In this document: positions 9,032 to 17,482 of the stretch, piece after piece
Position numbering within the stretch: position 1 is the first letter of the stretch
Layout of the letters: the number at the start of each line of letters is the position of its first letter
DNA from: Vibrio echinoideorum
GTDB lineage: Bacteria > Pseudomonadota > Gammaproteobacteria > Enterobacterales > Vibrionaceae
Length of the DNA: 64,000 nt
NCBI RefSeq assembly: GCF_024347455.1
Contig: NZ_AP025484.1
Location: 1,116,001 to 1,180,000, forward strand
Direction: 5' to 3'
The notes under the pieces: generated by a model
The model's input: only the letters and a program-made list of their open reading frames with translations
Database searches by the model: none
What the model was told of the DNA's origin: nothing
Made by a program: the position numbers and the translations under genes

Positions 9032-9608
9032 CGGAATTATCCTTTTAATAATATAGGCATACGTATTTATATTTAATAATCGTATTGGAAAGAATGATTA
9101 AAGTAGCGCCATGTTAAGTGAATTATTTTAGGGTAAACGTGATACCCGTCAGGCTATCACTTAACCATAAATCAGGGAGTTACAGAATAATTAGTCACAA
9201 CACGACTAATTATCCGCAATAATAGGGCGAAACGAGTAATAAATTCTCTTTATCTTTTGATATATTCAACAATCATGAATACTCACTCAGATAAAGAGAT
9301 GGATAACTTTCTAAGTTTAGAAAAAATTTGATAGGTTGTTCACATTAAAAGTCCTCAAATCCTCTTACTAGACTAATTATTGAGCTAACTATCTTATATA
9401 CGTGCATAAACTCTTAGGCTGGTTAACTAATTATTTTAGAGGGCTGATATTATATAAACACATTAATAATATATTCGAAAATCGAATACCAGCAGACTAA
9501 TATTACCTACCATTAGATACATTTGCTTATCTTGCTTAACAAGGGAATGTGCTCGTTCGTGGTATCCGGAGAGTCAATCCACTAAACGCCACCCCAAATT
9601 TCAAAATT
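9032..9608. other. 577-base gene-free AT-rich region
   Basis: Upstream region of the triple RidA gene and downstream region of the next minus-strand GNAT gene. No reading frame with a credible start was found. It contains the inverted repeat at 9190-9210 and several A/T tracts, which would suit a silenced or strongly regulated promoter. Confidence 0.5.
9190..9210. promoter_or_regulatory. candidate operator: inverted repeat upstream of triple RidA gene
   Basis: ATTAGTC (9190-9196) and GACTAAT (9204-9210) form a perfect 7-bp dyad with a 7-base centre, about 160 bases upstream of the triple RidA start. The centre-to-centre distance suits a dimeric helix-turn-helix regulator. No adjacent regulator gene was identified, so the assignment is only structural. 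Confidence 0.3.
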
Positions 9609-10070
9609 TCAGCGTTGAATACCTAAGAAGTTAGACCACTTATCTTTTACTTCAGGTGTTAAATCTAACGTAAATTCGTAGCCTAAATGATTTTCACGAG
9701 TGACCTCAAACCCCAGGTGCTTGTGAAACTGCACCGATAACTCATTGAGGCGTAGGACATTGCTCACTAAAACAGTTGAGTGGTTGTTTTTAAGTTGATC
9801 GGCAATGGAACGAAACAAAAAAAGGAATGCCGCCTTACTTCGATAGTTTGGATGCACCACAAACATAGGCACAAACCACTGACCATCTCCTAAATCACGT
9901 AGCGTTACATAACCAATTAATTTGTCTTGTCGACGATACTCAAACAACAACCCCTGCTCAATTGATTCAGCACGTGACGCCAAATAAACATCTCTTTCGA
10001 TCGGAAACCCGGCTTCTTTAGAAATTGACTCCAACGTGAGCATATCTAGTTCCAAATACTCTTCCATCAT
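9609..10070 (-). CDS. GNAT family N-acetyltransferase
   Basis: 153 residues with a GNAT core: the strand KLIGYVTLRDLGDGQWFVPM, FVVHPNYRSKAAFLFLF at the place of the acetyl-CoA loop, and LNELSVQFHKHLGFEV near the C-terminus, which matches the usual A-x-x-x-Y/H-x-x-x-GF motif. The classical Q/R-x-x-G-x-G/A loop is weak (NYRSKA), so activity is less certain than for the other GNAT genes here. ATG pair at 10070/10067 behind GAAGG. Single gene, substrate unknown. Confidence 0.7.
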   Translation of the reverse strand: MMEEYLELDMLTLESISKEAGFPIERDVYLASRAESIEQGLLFEYRRQDKLIGYVTLRDLGDGQWFVPMFVVHPNYRSKAAFLFLFRSIADQLKNNHSTVLVSNVLRLNELSVQFHKHLGFEVTRENHLGYEFTLDLTPEVKDKWSNFLGIQR

Positions 10071-10189
10071 TACCTTCTCAGCTAATATCTTACTGGCGAA
10101 ACTTTAAACGTCATTGATGCACGAAACACACTTTAAGCGAAAATTTCCAAATATTAAGTATCATTGCAACTCATTTGTTCTACTGGAAC

Positions 10190-10540
10190 TCAAAGAAGTT
10201 GAAGAACAAAGCAAGCAATAAAAGCGGGTAAACCAGCGATGAACAACACTAGCCCTGTGTGGTAGTTCATTCGGTAGTGTTCTTGTTGGTCTTTATCAAA
10301 ATCATGGCCTTCGACCATTTTGTAGACTTTATCTGTTATAGGGTCATCAAGACGTGTCGTCTTACTATGAACACCACCTTCCCACATTAACTTCGCTAGA
10401 ACCCAAATGACAATGACCACAAAAAATAGAAAGTCGACAAGTCTTGTCGTGGCAAAGAAAGGAAAAAACTGAGATAGCGCTATAACTGCCAATGCTGCTG
10501 TTAGATTAATTAATGCTACTTTCTTCAATAAGTCGAACAA
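10190..10540 (-). CDS. small integral membrane protein, unknown
   Basis: 116 residues with three hydrophobic segments (about 8-28, 32-50 and 95-116) and a charged cytoplasmic or periplasmic loop (GHDFDKDQQEHYRMNYHTG). The start is a TTG at 10540 preceded by a full AGGAGG site with a 4-base gap, so the start is well supported despite the rare codon. No family recognised; the neighbours on both sides are acetyltransferases and give no functional hint. Confidence 0.6.
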   Translation of the reverse strand: MFDLLKKVALINLTAALAVIALSQFFPFFATTRLVDFLFFVVIVIWVLAKLMWEGGVHSKTTRLDDPITDKVYKMVEGHDFDKDQQEHYRMNYHTGLVLFIAGLPAFIACFVLQLL

Positions 10541-10566
10541 AAGACCTCCTAGAGTATCAACATGAT

Positions 10567-10719
10567 TTAAGCAGCTGTGACTGGAAATCTTCTAATGTCA
10601 TCACAGACTCCAACTTTGGTGTATTCTTGAAAAACAACACGCATAGTCAACCCAGCCTCACTTCTCATCCAATTCATAAACTCACGGTCAAGCTCAGAAC
10701 GCCATATGTGTTGAATCAT
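10567..10719 (-). CDS. possible 50-residue ORF, doubtful
   Basis: Small frame between the membrane protein and the next GNAT gene on the same strand, reading MIQHIWRSELDREFMNWMRS and ending IRRFPVTAA. The composition looks protein-like, but the ATG lacks a clear ribosome site and the frame extends back, out of frame, into the end of the GNAT gene. It could be a small protein, or the remnant of a longer gene. No family recognised. Confidence 0.2.
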   Translation of the reverse strand: MIQHIWRSELDREFMNWMRSEAGLTMRVVFQEYTKVGVCDDIRRFPVTAA

Positions 10720-10738
10720 TTTTGTGAAGCTTTCGATT

Positions 10739-11203
10739 TCAAGGTTTAAAAGTCATTACCGACTCATTTCCTAAAGTTTGCAAGCACTCAAAACCTGATT
10801 TGTTGTACGTGCTTATCGCGTGAGTATTATTAGTAAAAACGGTGAGTCTTAATTCTGCTTCATTGCGCGACTCCAATAAAAGCTTAGCGAGATTTAGCAT
10901 TTTAATGCTGATAGCACGTCCTCTAGAGCTTGAAGTCACAAACATTTGAATGACTTCTAAAGAAGAATCATCAATAGGTGTCAGCCCACATAAGCCGACA
11001 AGTTCTTCCCCGATAAATGCACCGATCATGACACTTTCCTGAGAAGCACTTTCAATTAGTCCTTCAAAATATAACTTTGGCATTTTTGACTGGGCTTCAT
11101 AACCAGAGCCAAAGCATTCTGGATGTAATCTCAAACTTTCAAGTCGTAGTGATCGATACTTAAGGCTATCTTTGCTTTCTAGTATTTTACAATGAACGTC
11201 CAT
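10739..11203 (-). CDS. GNAT family N-acetyltransferase
   Basis: 154-residue GNAT protein: MDVHCKILESKDSLKYRSLR at the N-terminus, the strand VMIGAFIGEELVGLCGLTPI, the acetyl-CoA region QMFVTSSSRGRAISIKML (S-S-R-G-R-A), and the C-terminal NNTHAISTYNKSGFECLQTL with the common A-x-x-x-Y-x-x-x-GF motif. ATG at 11203 follows GAGGAAAT. Substrate unknown; the N-terminal L-R-L-E-S-L-R-L-H-P-E-C-F-G-S pattern is common in small-molecule acetyltransferases. Confidence 0.8.
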   Translation of the reverse strand: MDVHCKILESKDSLKYRSLRLESLRLHPECFGSGYEAQSKMPKLYFEGLIESASQESVMIGAFIGEELVGLCGLTPIDDSSLEVIQMFVTSSSRGRAISIKMLNLAKLLLESRNEAELRLTVFTNNTHAISTYNKSGFECLQTLGNESVMTFKP

Positions 11204-11412
11204 ATTTCCTCACTTGAGAATAATCGCCGTTAGTCCGAAAGTTTAACGCTTGAACGCAAATTCCTTCCTAACAACTTACTCATGACGACTATGCTTTGTT
11301 GTTTAATAACAGATATTTATAAAACATCCGCTTTTCGGGCAACTAAAATATACAAACAATATTGCATAATATGAAATACCGCACGTTTCGGAACATAAAT
11401 ATTGAGTAAGGA

Positions 11413-12297
11413 CTAAACAGCTCTTGGAGTAGTATTGAAGTGGCGCTTAAATTCGCGGCTGAATTGGGATGGGCTCGAGTAGCCGACTCGGCGAGCAGCA
11501 TCGCTGATGCGAAGGCCTTCTAGCTGAATCAGTTCTTTGGCTTTGTTGAGTCTTACCTTCTTCAAATATTGAAGAGGTGATTCAAAGGTGACATTACGAA
11601 ACGCATTGTGGAAGGCAGACACACTCATGTTTGCTTCGTCGGCAAGCGATTGAACAGTGATGGTTTGGTCGTACTCTTCATGCACTTTAGACAGCGCTTT
11701 AGCGACACGTGCGTAATGGCCGTCATGATGGGCCAAATCAAACAGCACTCGTCCTTCTGAACCGGTTAGGGCGCGGTAGACAATCTCGCTGACCATGGCA
11801 TCACCCAATATATTGGCTTCAATGTCACAATGTAGAGTTTTGACCAATCGAGTAAAGCTCTCCAGCATTTGCTCTTCCATTGGCGTCGATTCTAAGCCGC
11901 TCGAATTCTGCTTGTGCTTGTTGCAGTAGCTCTCTAGAAAGCCTTGGTCTTCCAGCTTTTTGACTAAGCTGTGCAAGCGCTGAGAATCGATGCTTATCGA
12001 CAAACCAAGCAATGGTTCGCCATTTACAGGTAAGGCTTCACACTCCAATGGCATTGGCACGCCTACCACAAGATAATCACCAGCAGCGTAAGTAACGGGT
12101 CTGTCGCCAATATAGATGTTCTTTTTGCCCTGCCCGAGCATGATAATACCCGACTGGTAAGTGAATGGCTGGCGCTGATTCCCGCCACTGCTTCTATACA
12201 ACCACACACCGCCAATTTCAGTTTCTCTGATCCCTTCGAGATCATCCCAACCTTTGTGTTCTACATAAGACTGTAACAACTGCGCGAGTGTTTTCAT
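11413..12297 (-). CDS. AraC family regulator, YqhC-like
   Basis: 294-residue AraC/XylS regulator. The N-terminal sensor domain (about 5-190: GVWLYRSSGGNQRQPFTYQS, IIMLGQGKKNIYIG, YAAGDYLVVGVPMPLECEAL) is of the AraC_N type found in E. coli YqhC. The C-terminal part has two helix-turn-helix motifs (VQSLADEANMSVSAFHNAFR and ISDAARRVGYSSPSQFSREF). The ATG at 12297 gives the expected N-terminus MKTLAQLLQ; a longer frame to 12378 is unlikely. The gene is divergent from a YqhD-type reductase gene, as in E. coli, where YqhC activates yqhD in response to aldehydes. The same control is inferred here. Confidence 0.85.
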   Translation of the reverse strand: MKTLAQLLQSYVEHKGWDDLEGIRETEIGGVWLYRSSGGNQRQPFTYQSGIIMLGQGKKNIYIGDRPVTYAAGDYLVVGVPMPLECEALPVNGEPLLGLSISIDSQRLHSLVKKLEDQGFLESYCNKHKQNSSGLESTPMEEQMLESFTRLVKTLHCDIEANILGDAMVSEIVYRALTGSEGRVLFDLAHHDGHYARVAKALSKVHEEYDQTITVQSLADEANMSVSAFHNAFRNVTFESPLQYLKKVRLNKAKELIQLEGLRISDAARRVGYSSPSQFSREFKRHFNTTPRAV

Positions 12298-12490
12298 AAG
12301 TGGCGACTTTCCATTCCAAGTGCTAAGAGTAAGTAAGCTAAAGCAGAGAAAGAATATCAACTTTGTAGAAATAGGCAATTTATTTGGAGGATCAGCTCTT
12401 CATCACCCTAGATTACTGTACTAATATGCAAATATAGAAATTGAGCAATCAAATAAAATAACAAATTGAGCTTTACACAAGGAATCTCTA

Positions 12491-13639
12491 ATGCAATTCA
12501 CTTATGTTAACCCTACAGTTATCCACTTCGGCCAAGGCCAAATCAACGCTATCAGCCAAGCGGTTGATACTTCGAAGAAAGTACTAGTCATCTACGGTGG
12601 CGGTTCAATCAAAAGCAACGGTGTTTACGACCAAGTTGTCGCTTCTCTCAAGGATCACGCTTGGATTGAGTTCGCTGGTGTTGAAGCTAACCCAACGAAA
12701 GAGACGCTAGATAAAGCCGTCGCTCTTGTTAAAGAAGAAAACGTAGAGTTCATTATCGCTGTTGGCGGTGGTTCAGTAATCGACGGTTCTAAATACGTTG
12801 CGGCGGCAGCTAAATACGACGGCGACGGTTGGGATATCCTAGCGGGCAAACACCAAGTTACTGAAGCAACTCCTATTGGTGCGGTACTGACACTTCCTGC
12901 GACAGGTTCTGAATCTAACATGGGTGCGGTAATCACTCGTAAAGAGACTCAAGAGAAACTGGCATTCATGAACCCTGCGGTACAGCCTAAATTTGCGGTT
13001 ATGGACCCAGACGTAATGAAGTCTCTGCCAGAGCGCCAACTGATCAACGGTCTAGTTGATGCATGGGTTCACGTATGTGAGCAATACATCACAATGCCAA
13101 CAGACGCGATGGTTCAAGACGGTTACGCAGAAACACTGCTTAAGAACCTACTTGTACTGGGTAAGCAATACGACGAGCGTGACAACGACGCTTGGCGTGC
13201 AAACCTAATGTGGACAGCAAACCAAGCGCTTAACGGCCTGATTGGTACGGGTGTTCCTCAAGATTGGGCAACACACATGATTGGCCACGAATTCACTGCG
13301 CTATGGCACGTAGACCACGCGCGTTCTCTTGCGATTGTTCAACCTTCACTACTTCGTAATCAAATCGAAGCGAAGCGTGGCAAGCTAGAGCAAATGGGTC
13401 GTAACGTATTTGGCCTAGAAGCGGGTGCTGATTTAGCCGAGCGTACAATCGCGGCAATCGAAGCCTTCTACCACAGCCTAGACGTTCCAACCATGTTCGA
13501 CGGTTACGAAGCAACTAAAGCGGCAGCAATCGACAACGTTGTTGCTCAACTTGAATCACACGGTTACCTGCAACTTGGCGAAAACCAAGCAATCACGCCA
13601 GAGAAAACGCGTGAGATTTTAGAGTCTGCGATTCACTAA
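12491..13639 (+). CDS. yqhD: NADPH-dependent aldehyde reductase, YqhD family
   Basis: 382-residue iron/zinc-type alcohol dehydrogenase close in length to E. coli YqhD (387), which reduces short-chain and reactive aldehydes with NADPH. Visible marks are the cofactor loop VIYGGGSIKSNGVYDQV, AVGGGSVIDGSKY, LTLPATGSESN, and metal ligands in DAWVHVCEQY (Asp, His) and THMIGHEFTALWHVDHARSL (two His). The ATG at 12491 follows AAGGAA. Cytosolic. It is divergent from the YqhC-like regulator, with a 193-base shared promoter region. A terminator follows at 13735-13766. Confidence 0.9.
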   Translation: MQFTYVNPTVIHFGQGQINAISQAVDTSKKVLVIYGGGSIKSNGVYDQVVASLKDHAWIEFAGVEANPTKETLDKAVALVKEENVEFIIAVGGGSVIDGSKYVAAAAKYDGDGWDILAGKHQVTEATPIGAVLTLPATGSESNMGAVITRKETQEKLAFMNPAVQPKFAVMDPDVMKSLPERQLINGLVDAWVHVCEQYITMPTDAMVQDGYAETLLKNLLVLGKQYDERDNDAWRANLMWTANQALNGLIGTGVPQDWATHMIGHEFTALWHVDHARSLAIVQPSLLRNQIEAKRGKLEQMGRNVFGLEAGADLAERTIAAIEAFYHSLDVPTMFDGYEATKAAAIDNVVAQLESHGYLQLGENQAITPEKTREILESAIH

Positions 13640-13734
13640 GAATTGCTAAAGTAGAGAGAAAGCAAAGGCAATGGTCACACAAAGATGATTTTTTACACCT
13701 GACTGAACCCATTACTTATTTCTTTCGTACAAAC

Positions 13735-13766
13735 AAAGCAGCGTTCATTTTGGGCGCTGCTTTTTA
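13735..13766 (+). terminator. rho-independent terminator of yqhD
   Basis: AGCAGCG (13737-13743) pairs with CGCTGCT (13755-13761), followed by TTTTT. It lies about 100 bases after the yqhD stop codon. Confidence 0.8.
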
Positions 13767-13864
13767 ATTTGCCCTACAAGATGCTATTAAATTCTCATAA
13801 GTCCTTAATTTTATGTGCATTCAGATTTCTATATTGGTAAGGTAAACCTGTCTCTTTACTAGGT

Positions 13865-14611
13865 ATGAACAACGATTTGAACAATCTCAAGGAAATGGTT
13901 AAGTTTAAGTCACTTAACAAGTGGTATGGTGATTTTCATGCCCTAAAGGATATCGATTTAAATATTGAACAAGGAGAGATAGTGGTGATTTGCGGGCCAT
14001 CAGGTTCGGGCAAATCAACCTTAATCCGTTGTATCAATCAGCTAGAACCTTTCGAAAGTGGCGAGCTTTGCGTGTTAGAACAAGTGCTTCCGAGTAAATT
14101 CAACACACCTGGCCAAGTCGGAATGGTGTTTCAGCATTTTCATTTATTCCCTCATCTTACCGTGCTTGAAAACCTGACACTGTCTCCAATACGTACGCTT
14201 AAAAAAAGCAAACGAGAAGCCGAGAAGCTTGCAATGCACTATCTCGAGCGCGTACACATCGCTGAACAAGCCAACAAATACCCAGTGCAACTTTCTGGCG
14301 GTCAGCAACAACGTGTAGCTATCGCCCGTTCGCTGTGCATGAAGCCTGAATTACTGCTTTTTGATGAACCGACTTCAGCGCTTGATCCTGAGATGATCAA
14401 CGAAGTGCTCGACGTGATGGTTGAACTGGCGAGCGAAGGTATCACCATGGTGTGTGTGACCCACGAAATGGGCTTTGCGAAACAAGTGGCCGACCGCGTT
14501 ATCTTCATGGATGAAGGACAAATTGTGGAATCGAATACGCCACAAGCGCTCTTTGAAAACCCTCAACATGAACGTACTCAAGCGTTCCTAAATCAGATCC
14601 TGACTTATTGA
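13865..14611 (+). CDS. polar amino acid ABC transporter, ATP-binding protein
   Basis: 248-residue ATPase of the GlnQ/GltL/HisP class that powers amino-acid import. Walker [11 protein letters not shown]-loop [14 protein letters not shown], signature [15 protein letters not shown], Walker [16 protein letters not shown] and the switch His in VTHEMGFAK are all intact. The gene starts at ATG 13865 with a poor ribosome site; ATG at 13898 ([12 protein letters not shown]) fits the family N-terminus as well but has an ATG-proximal AAGGA that is too close. Its stop codon overlaps the start of the next gene by one base, so translational coupling is likely. First gene of a four-gene import operon. Confidence 0.92.
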   Translation: MNNDLNNLKEMVKFKSLNKWYGDFHALKDIDLNIEQGEIVVICGPSGSGKSTLIRCINQLEPFESGELCVLEQVLPSKFNTPGQVGMVFQHFHLFPHLTVLENLTLSPIRTLKKSKREAEKLAMHYLERVHIAEQANKYPVQLSGGQQQRVAIARSLCMKPELLLFDEPTSALDPEMINEVLDVMVELASEGITMVCVTHEMGFAKQVADRVIFMDEGQIVESNTPQALFENPQHERTQAFLNQILTY

Positions 14612-15408
14612 TGTTGATTCGAATTATTAAACCCGCCCTATCTGCTTTGGTACAGATTGTTGTACTGGTGGCTGCTGTTGTTTGGATTCTCGACTCTGGT
14701 GCACAAACCATGGGATACAGCTGGCAATGGGAGCGTGTGCCGGACTATATTGCTTTCTATAAAGATGGTGAATGGTGGCCTGCAGAATTAGTTGAAGGGC
14801 TGCTGGTTACCATCAATATCTCTTTGATTTCTTTGGTTGCTACGCTGGTCATTGGTTTAACGACAGCGCTGTTGAGAAACTCAAATTCTGTGGTTGGACG
14901 CACCTTAGCCACCAGCTATGTTGAGTTGATTCGTAACACGCCGTTATTAGTACAAATTTATTTGCTCTATTTTGTATTTGGCCCCGTATTAGGGCTCGAT
15001 CGCTTTAGCACTGCCGTTTTAGCCTTGGCACTTTTCCAAGGCGCTTATACCGCCGAGATATTTCGTGCCGGTTTAAATGGTATTGCGAGAGGACAATTTG
15101 AAGCAGCTCAATCCTTGGGCTTATCAAAGACCTATACTTACTGGGATGTGATTCTTCCTCAGGTGGTGCAACGCACCTTGCCACCTTTGACCAATGAAGT
15201 GATCTCTCTTATTAAAAACTCTTCAATTGTGAGTGTCATGGCTATTTTTGACCTGACGACTGAAGCCAGAAACATCGTTTCTGAAACCGCGATGCCATTC
15301 GAGATTTGGTTCTCTGTGGCGATCATTTATCTTGCTCTTACACTTTCACTTTCTGCCGTTGCTGCTTGGCTTGAGCATAAGCTCGGGGCTAACTGGCGAA
15401 CACAATAA
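14611..15408 (+). CDS. polar amino acid ABC transporter, permease (first)
   Basis: 265-residue inner-membrane permease of the HisM/GlnP type. The family marks are VELIRNTPLLVQIYLLYF and the coupling loop GAYTAEIFRAGLNGIARGQF-EAAQSLGLS (EAA motif), which docks on the ATPase. The N-terminal segment with a periplasmic region (GYSWQWERVPDYIAFY) precedes five more membrane segments. ATG at 14611 overlaps the ATPase stop (TGATG). It is expected to form a heterodimer with the second permease encoded at 16364. Substrate unknown. Confidence 0.9.
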   Translation: MLIRIIKPALSALVQIVVLVAAVVWILDSGAQTMGYSWQWERVPDYIAFYKDGEWWPAELVEGLLVTINISLISLVATLVIGLTTALLRNSNSVVGRTLATSYVELIRNTPLLVQIYLLYFVFGPVLGLDRFSTAVLALALFQGAYTAEIFRAGLNGIARGQFEAAQSLGLSKTYTYWDVILPQVVQRTLPPLTNEVISLIKNSSIVSVMAIFDLTTEARNIVSETAMPFEIWFSVAIIYLALTLSLSAVAAWLEHKLGANWRTQ

Positions 15409-15420
15409 GGATTTATCAGC

Positions 15421-16230
15421 ATGAAGCTATTTAAACCCGCGATTACAGCCCTACTTGCGCTTGCCGTAAGTTTGCCTGCACTTGCTTCTGAAACGCCTAA
15501 CCTCGATAAAATCAACGAACGTGGCTCACTGCGCGTTGGTATGTCGACATTTGTTCCTTGGGCGATGCGTAACAAACAAGGCGATCTCGTTGGCTTTGAA
15601 ATCGACGTGGCGAAACGCCTTGCCGAAGACTCTGGTTGGAAAGTCGAATTTGTACCTACGGCATGGGACGGTATTATCCCTTCTCTATTATCGAAAAAAT
15701 TTGATGTAATCATCGGCGGTATGTCTATCACTGAAGCTCGTGCTAAAAGCGTATTGTTCACTGAACCTTACTCGCACTCTGGCGTTCAACTGGCGGCTAA
15801 TAAAGAGCTAGCGGAAGGTTTTACTCAGATCTCTGATTTTGATTCTCGCCGTGTAAAAATTGCAGCACGTCGTGGAGCATTCACGGTTCAAGTCGCTCGT
15901 GAAACCTTCCCTAAGGCGAAAGTTCTACAGTTCGATGACGATGCTCAAGCATTCCAAGAAGTGTTGAACGGCAACGCACACGCGGTTATTGCGTCTAGCC
16001 CGAAACCAGAACACGAAACGATCAAAAACGCAGACACGCTATTTATTCCATTTGAAGAGCGTCTATCAAAAGGTAACGAAGCATTTGCAGTTCGCCTAGG
16101 TGAAACTGACAAGGCAGAATTCTTCAACGAATGGATCAAAGCACGTACTGAAGACGGTTGGTTGAAAGAGCGTTACGAGTACTGGTTCTCTACTCTAGAT
16201 TGGCAAGACCAGATTGCTCAAGGTCAGTAA
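15421..16230 (+). CDS. amino acid ABC transporter, periplasmic binding protein
   Basis: 269-residue extracellular solute-binding protein, family 3. A signal peptide (1-22, ending LPALA/SE) is followed by INERGSLRVGMSTFVPWAMR, the domain GFEIDVAKRLAEDSGWKVEF, the ligand-binding IIGGMSITEARAKSVLFTEP containing the Arg that usually pairs with the amino-acid carboxylate, and the second lobe. ATG at 15421 lies 12 bases after the permease stop, behind AAGGA. A strong hairpin follows the stop codon, likely raising the level of this component relative to the membrane parts. The specific amino acid cannot be told. Confidence 0.9.
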   Translation: MKLFKPAITALLALAVSLPALASETPNLDKINERGSLRVGMSTFVPWAMRNKQGDLVGFEIDVAKRLAEDSGWKVEFVPTAWDGIIPSLLSKKFDVIIGGMSITEARAKSVLFTEPYSHSGVQLAANKELAEGFTQISDFDSRRVKIAARRGAFTVQVARETFPKAKVLQFDDDAQAFQEVLNGNAHAVIASSPKPEHETIKNADTLFIPFEERLSKGNEAFAVRLGETDKAEFFNEWIKARTEDGWLKERYEYWFSTLDWQDQIAQGQ

Positions 16231-16247
16231 TCAGAACTTTTGCTGGT

Positions 16248-16284
16248 GAATCGAGGCAGTGCGTTGTCTGCACTGCCTCGATTC
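16248..16284 (+). promoter_or_regulatory. intra-operon mRNA hairpin after binding-protein gene
   Basis: GAATCGAGGCAGTGC (16248-16262) pairs perfectly over 15 bp with GCACTGCCTCGATTC (16270-16284), loop of 7 bases, no U-run afterwards. Its place between the binding-protein gene and the second permease resembles the stabilising or attenuating hairpins after malE and hisJ-type genes, which give excess binding protein. This function is inferred. Confidence 0.7.
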
Positions 16285-16363
16285 GGCAACTTGATTCGCT
16301 TTATTGATGATCTAAAACTCAACAAAACAGCCTACTAATTATTATTGTTTAAACAGGAATGAC

Positions 16364-17290
16364 GTGAGTAGTACTAGCGCATTAACAACACCTAAGCCCA
16401 ACGTTTATATGAAGCCTTGGTATCAACGCCTTAACCTTTTGGATGGCGTGTTACTCGCTGTCATGTGTGTGTTTGCAGGCTGGCTTTATTATCGTTCCGC
16501 TGTTGGTATTAACTACCAGTGGCGCTGGGAAGATGCGTTTACCCTGATTTTCATTCCACCTTCTCAAGGCAATATTCCTTACTTTTTCCAAGGCTTGGTC
16601 GCGACACTGCGCTTGAGTGCTTGGAGCATGGTGTTAGCACTCTCTTTTGGCACATTACTTGGCGTTGCAAGGCACTCTAAAATTGCTTTCTTTCGTACGC
16701 CTGCGCTGATTTTTATCCAGTTGGTTCGAAATATTCCGCCACTGGTGTTTGTCTTTATATTCTATTTCTTCGTTTCTAACCAACTGATTCCATTACTTAG
16801 TTTAGAAAGTATCTTGCGTGAACACAATGGCGAGATTAACACTGTTCAAGATTTCCTATTCGGCCCAGCTAACCTTTGGGAAAACTTGGCGTCTGGTGTT
16901 ATCTGTATTGGCTTGCTCTCTTCTGCTTATATTGCTGAAGTGATTAGAGCTGGTTTAGAAGGTATTCCAAAAGGCCAATGGGAAGCGGCCGATTCACTCG
17001 GCTTGTCTGCGTTGTCTAAGTATCGATTTGTTGTCGGTCCACAGGTATTAACGGCCATTACACCGCCATTGGCTGGCCAAGCAATATCTTTGGTTAAAGA
17101 CACGTCGATTGTGTCTCTGATTTCTATCCAAGAGATGACGTTTGTTGGTACTGAGATGGCAAACTCTTCAGGTTTGATCTTTGAGATCTGGCTCATTGTT
17201 GGCTTCGTATATTTTGCTTTGTGCTTTGCGCTTTCACGTCTTTTCAAAGTGATTGAGCAGCGCTCTAGTGCCTATCTCAACCATCAATAA
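16364..17290 (+). CDS. polar amino acid ABC transporter, permease (second)
   Basis: 308-residue permease of the same class, longer at the N-terminus: a cytosolic stretch and first membrane segment (about 25-45) precede VATLRLSAWSMVLALSFGTL, then FIQLVRNIPPLVFVFIFYFF and the coupling loop AYIAEVIRAGLEGIPKGQWE-AADSLGLS. The start is GTG at 16364 behind AGGAATGAC. It is the last gene of the import operon and ends in a terminator at 17347-17383. The length and a periplasmic insertion (REHNGEINTVQDFLFGPANL) make it the larger partner, as in GltJ/AapM-type pairs. Confidence 0.9.
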   Translation: MSSTSALTTPKPNVYMKPWYQRLNLLDGVLLAVMCVFAGWLYYRSAVGINYQWRWEDAFTLIFIPPSQGNIPYFFQGLVATLRLSAWSMVLALSFGTLLGVARHSKIAFFRTPALIFIQLVRNIPPLVFVFIFYFFVSNQLIPLLSLESILREHNGEINTVQDFLFGPANLWENLASGVICIGLLSSAYIAEVIRAGLEGIPKGQWEAADSLGLSALSKYRFVVGPQVLTAITPPLAGQAISLVKDTSIVSLISIQEMTFVGTEMANSSGLIFEIWLIVGFVYFALCFALSRLFKVIEQRSSAYLNHQ

Positions 17291-17344
17291 CACCACCAAT
17301 CAAAAATACGAATTCACCAGACTATTCATCGCCCTTATCAATTT

Positions 17345-17383
17345 CACCTGATTGGTTTAAGCTATTGACCAATCAGGATTTAT
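17345..17383 (+). terminator. terminator of amino acid ABC operon
   Basis: CCTGATTGGT (17347-17356) pairs perfectly with ACCAATCAGG (17368-17377), followed by ATTTATC. The U-run is short, so termination may be incomplete. Confidence 0.65.
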
Positions 17384-17482
17384 CCCTTCATATTTCTTCT
17401 TAGAAACACAGCAAAATACTCGCCTAATCACTATACTTAAAGTATCGAACTACGTTGATTCTTCTCAAGGACATCACTCAAC

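Noticed and set aside
10513..10749. 78-codon plus-strand frame
   Set aside because: Overlaps the start of the membrane protein and the end of the GNAT gene on the other strand; no ribosome site.
3380..11203. Cluster of small genes, including several acetyltransferases, looking like superintegron cassettes
   Set aside because: No attC/VCR-type repeats between genes, no integrase, genes have own promoters and mixed orientation.
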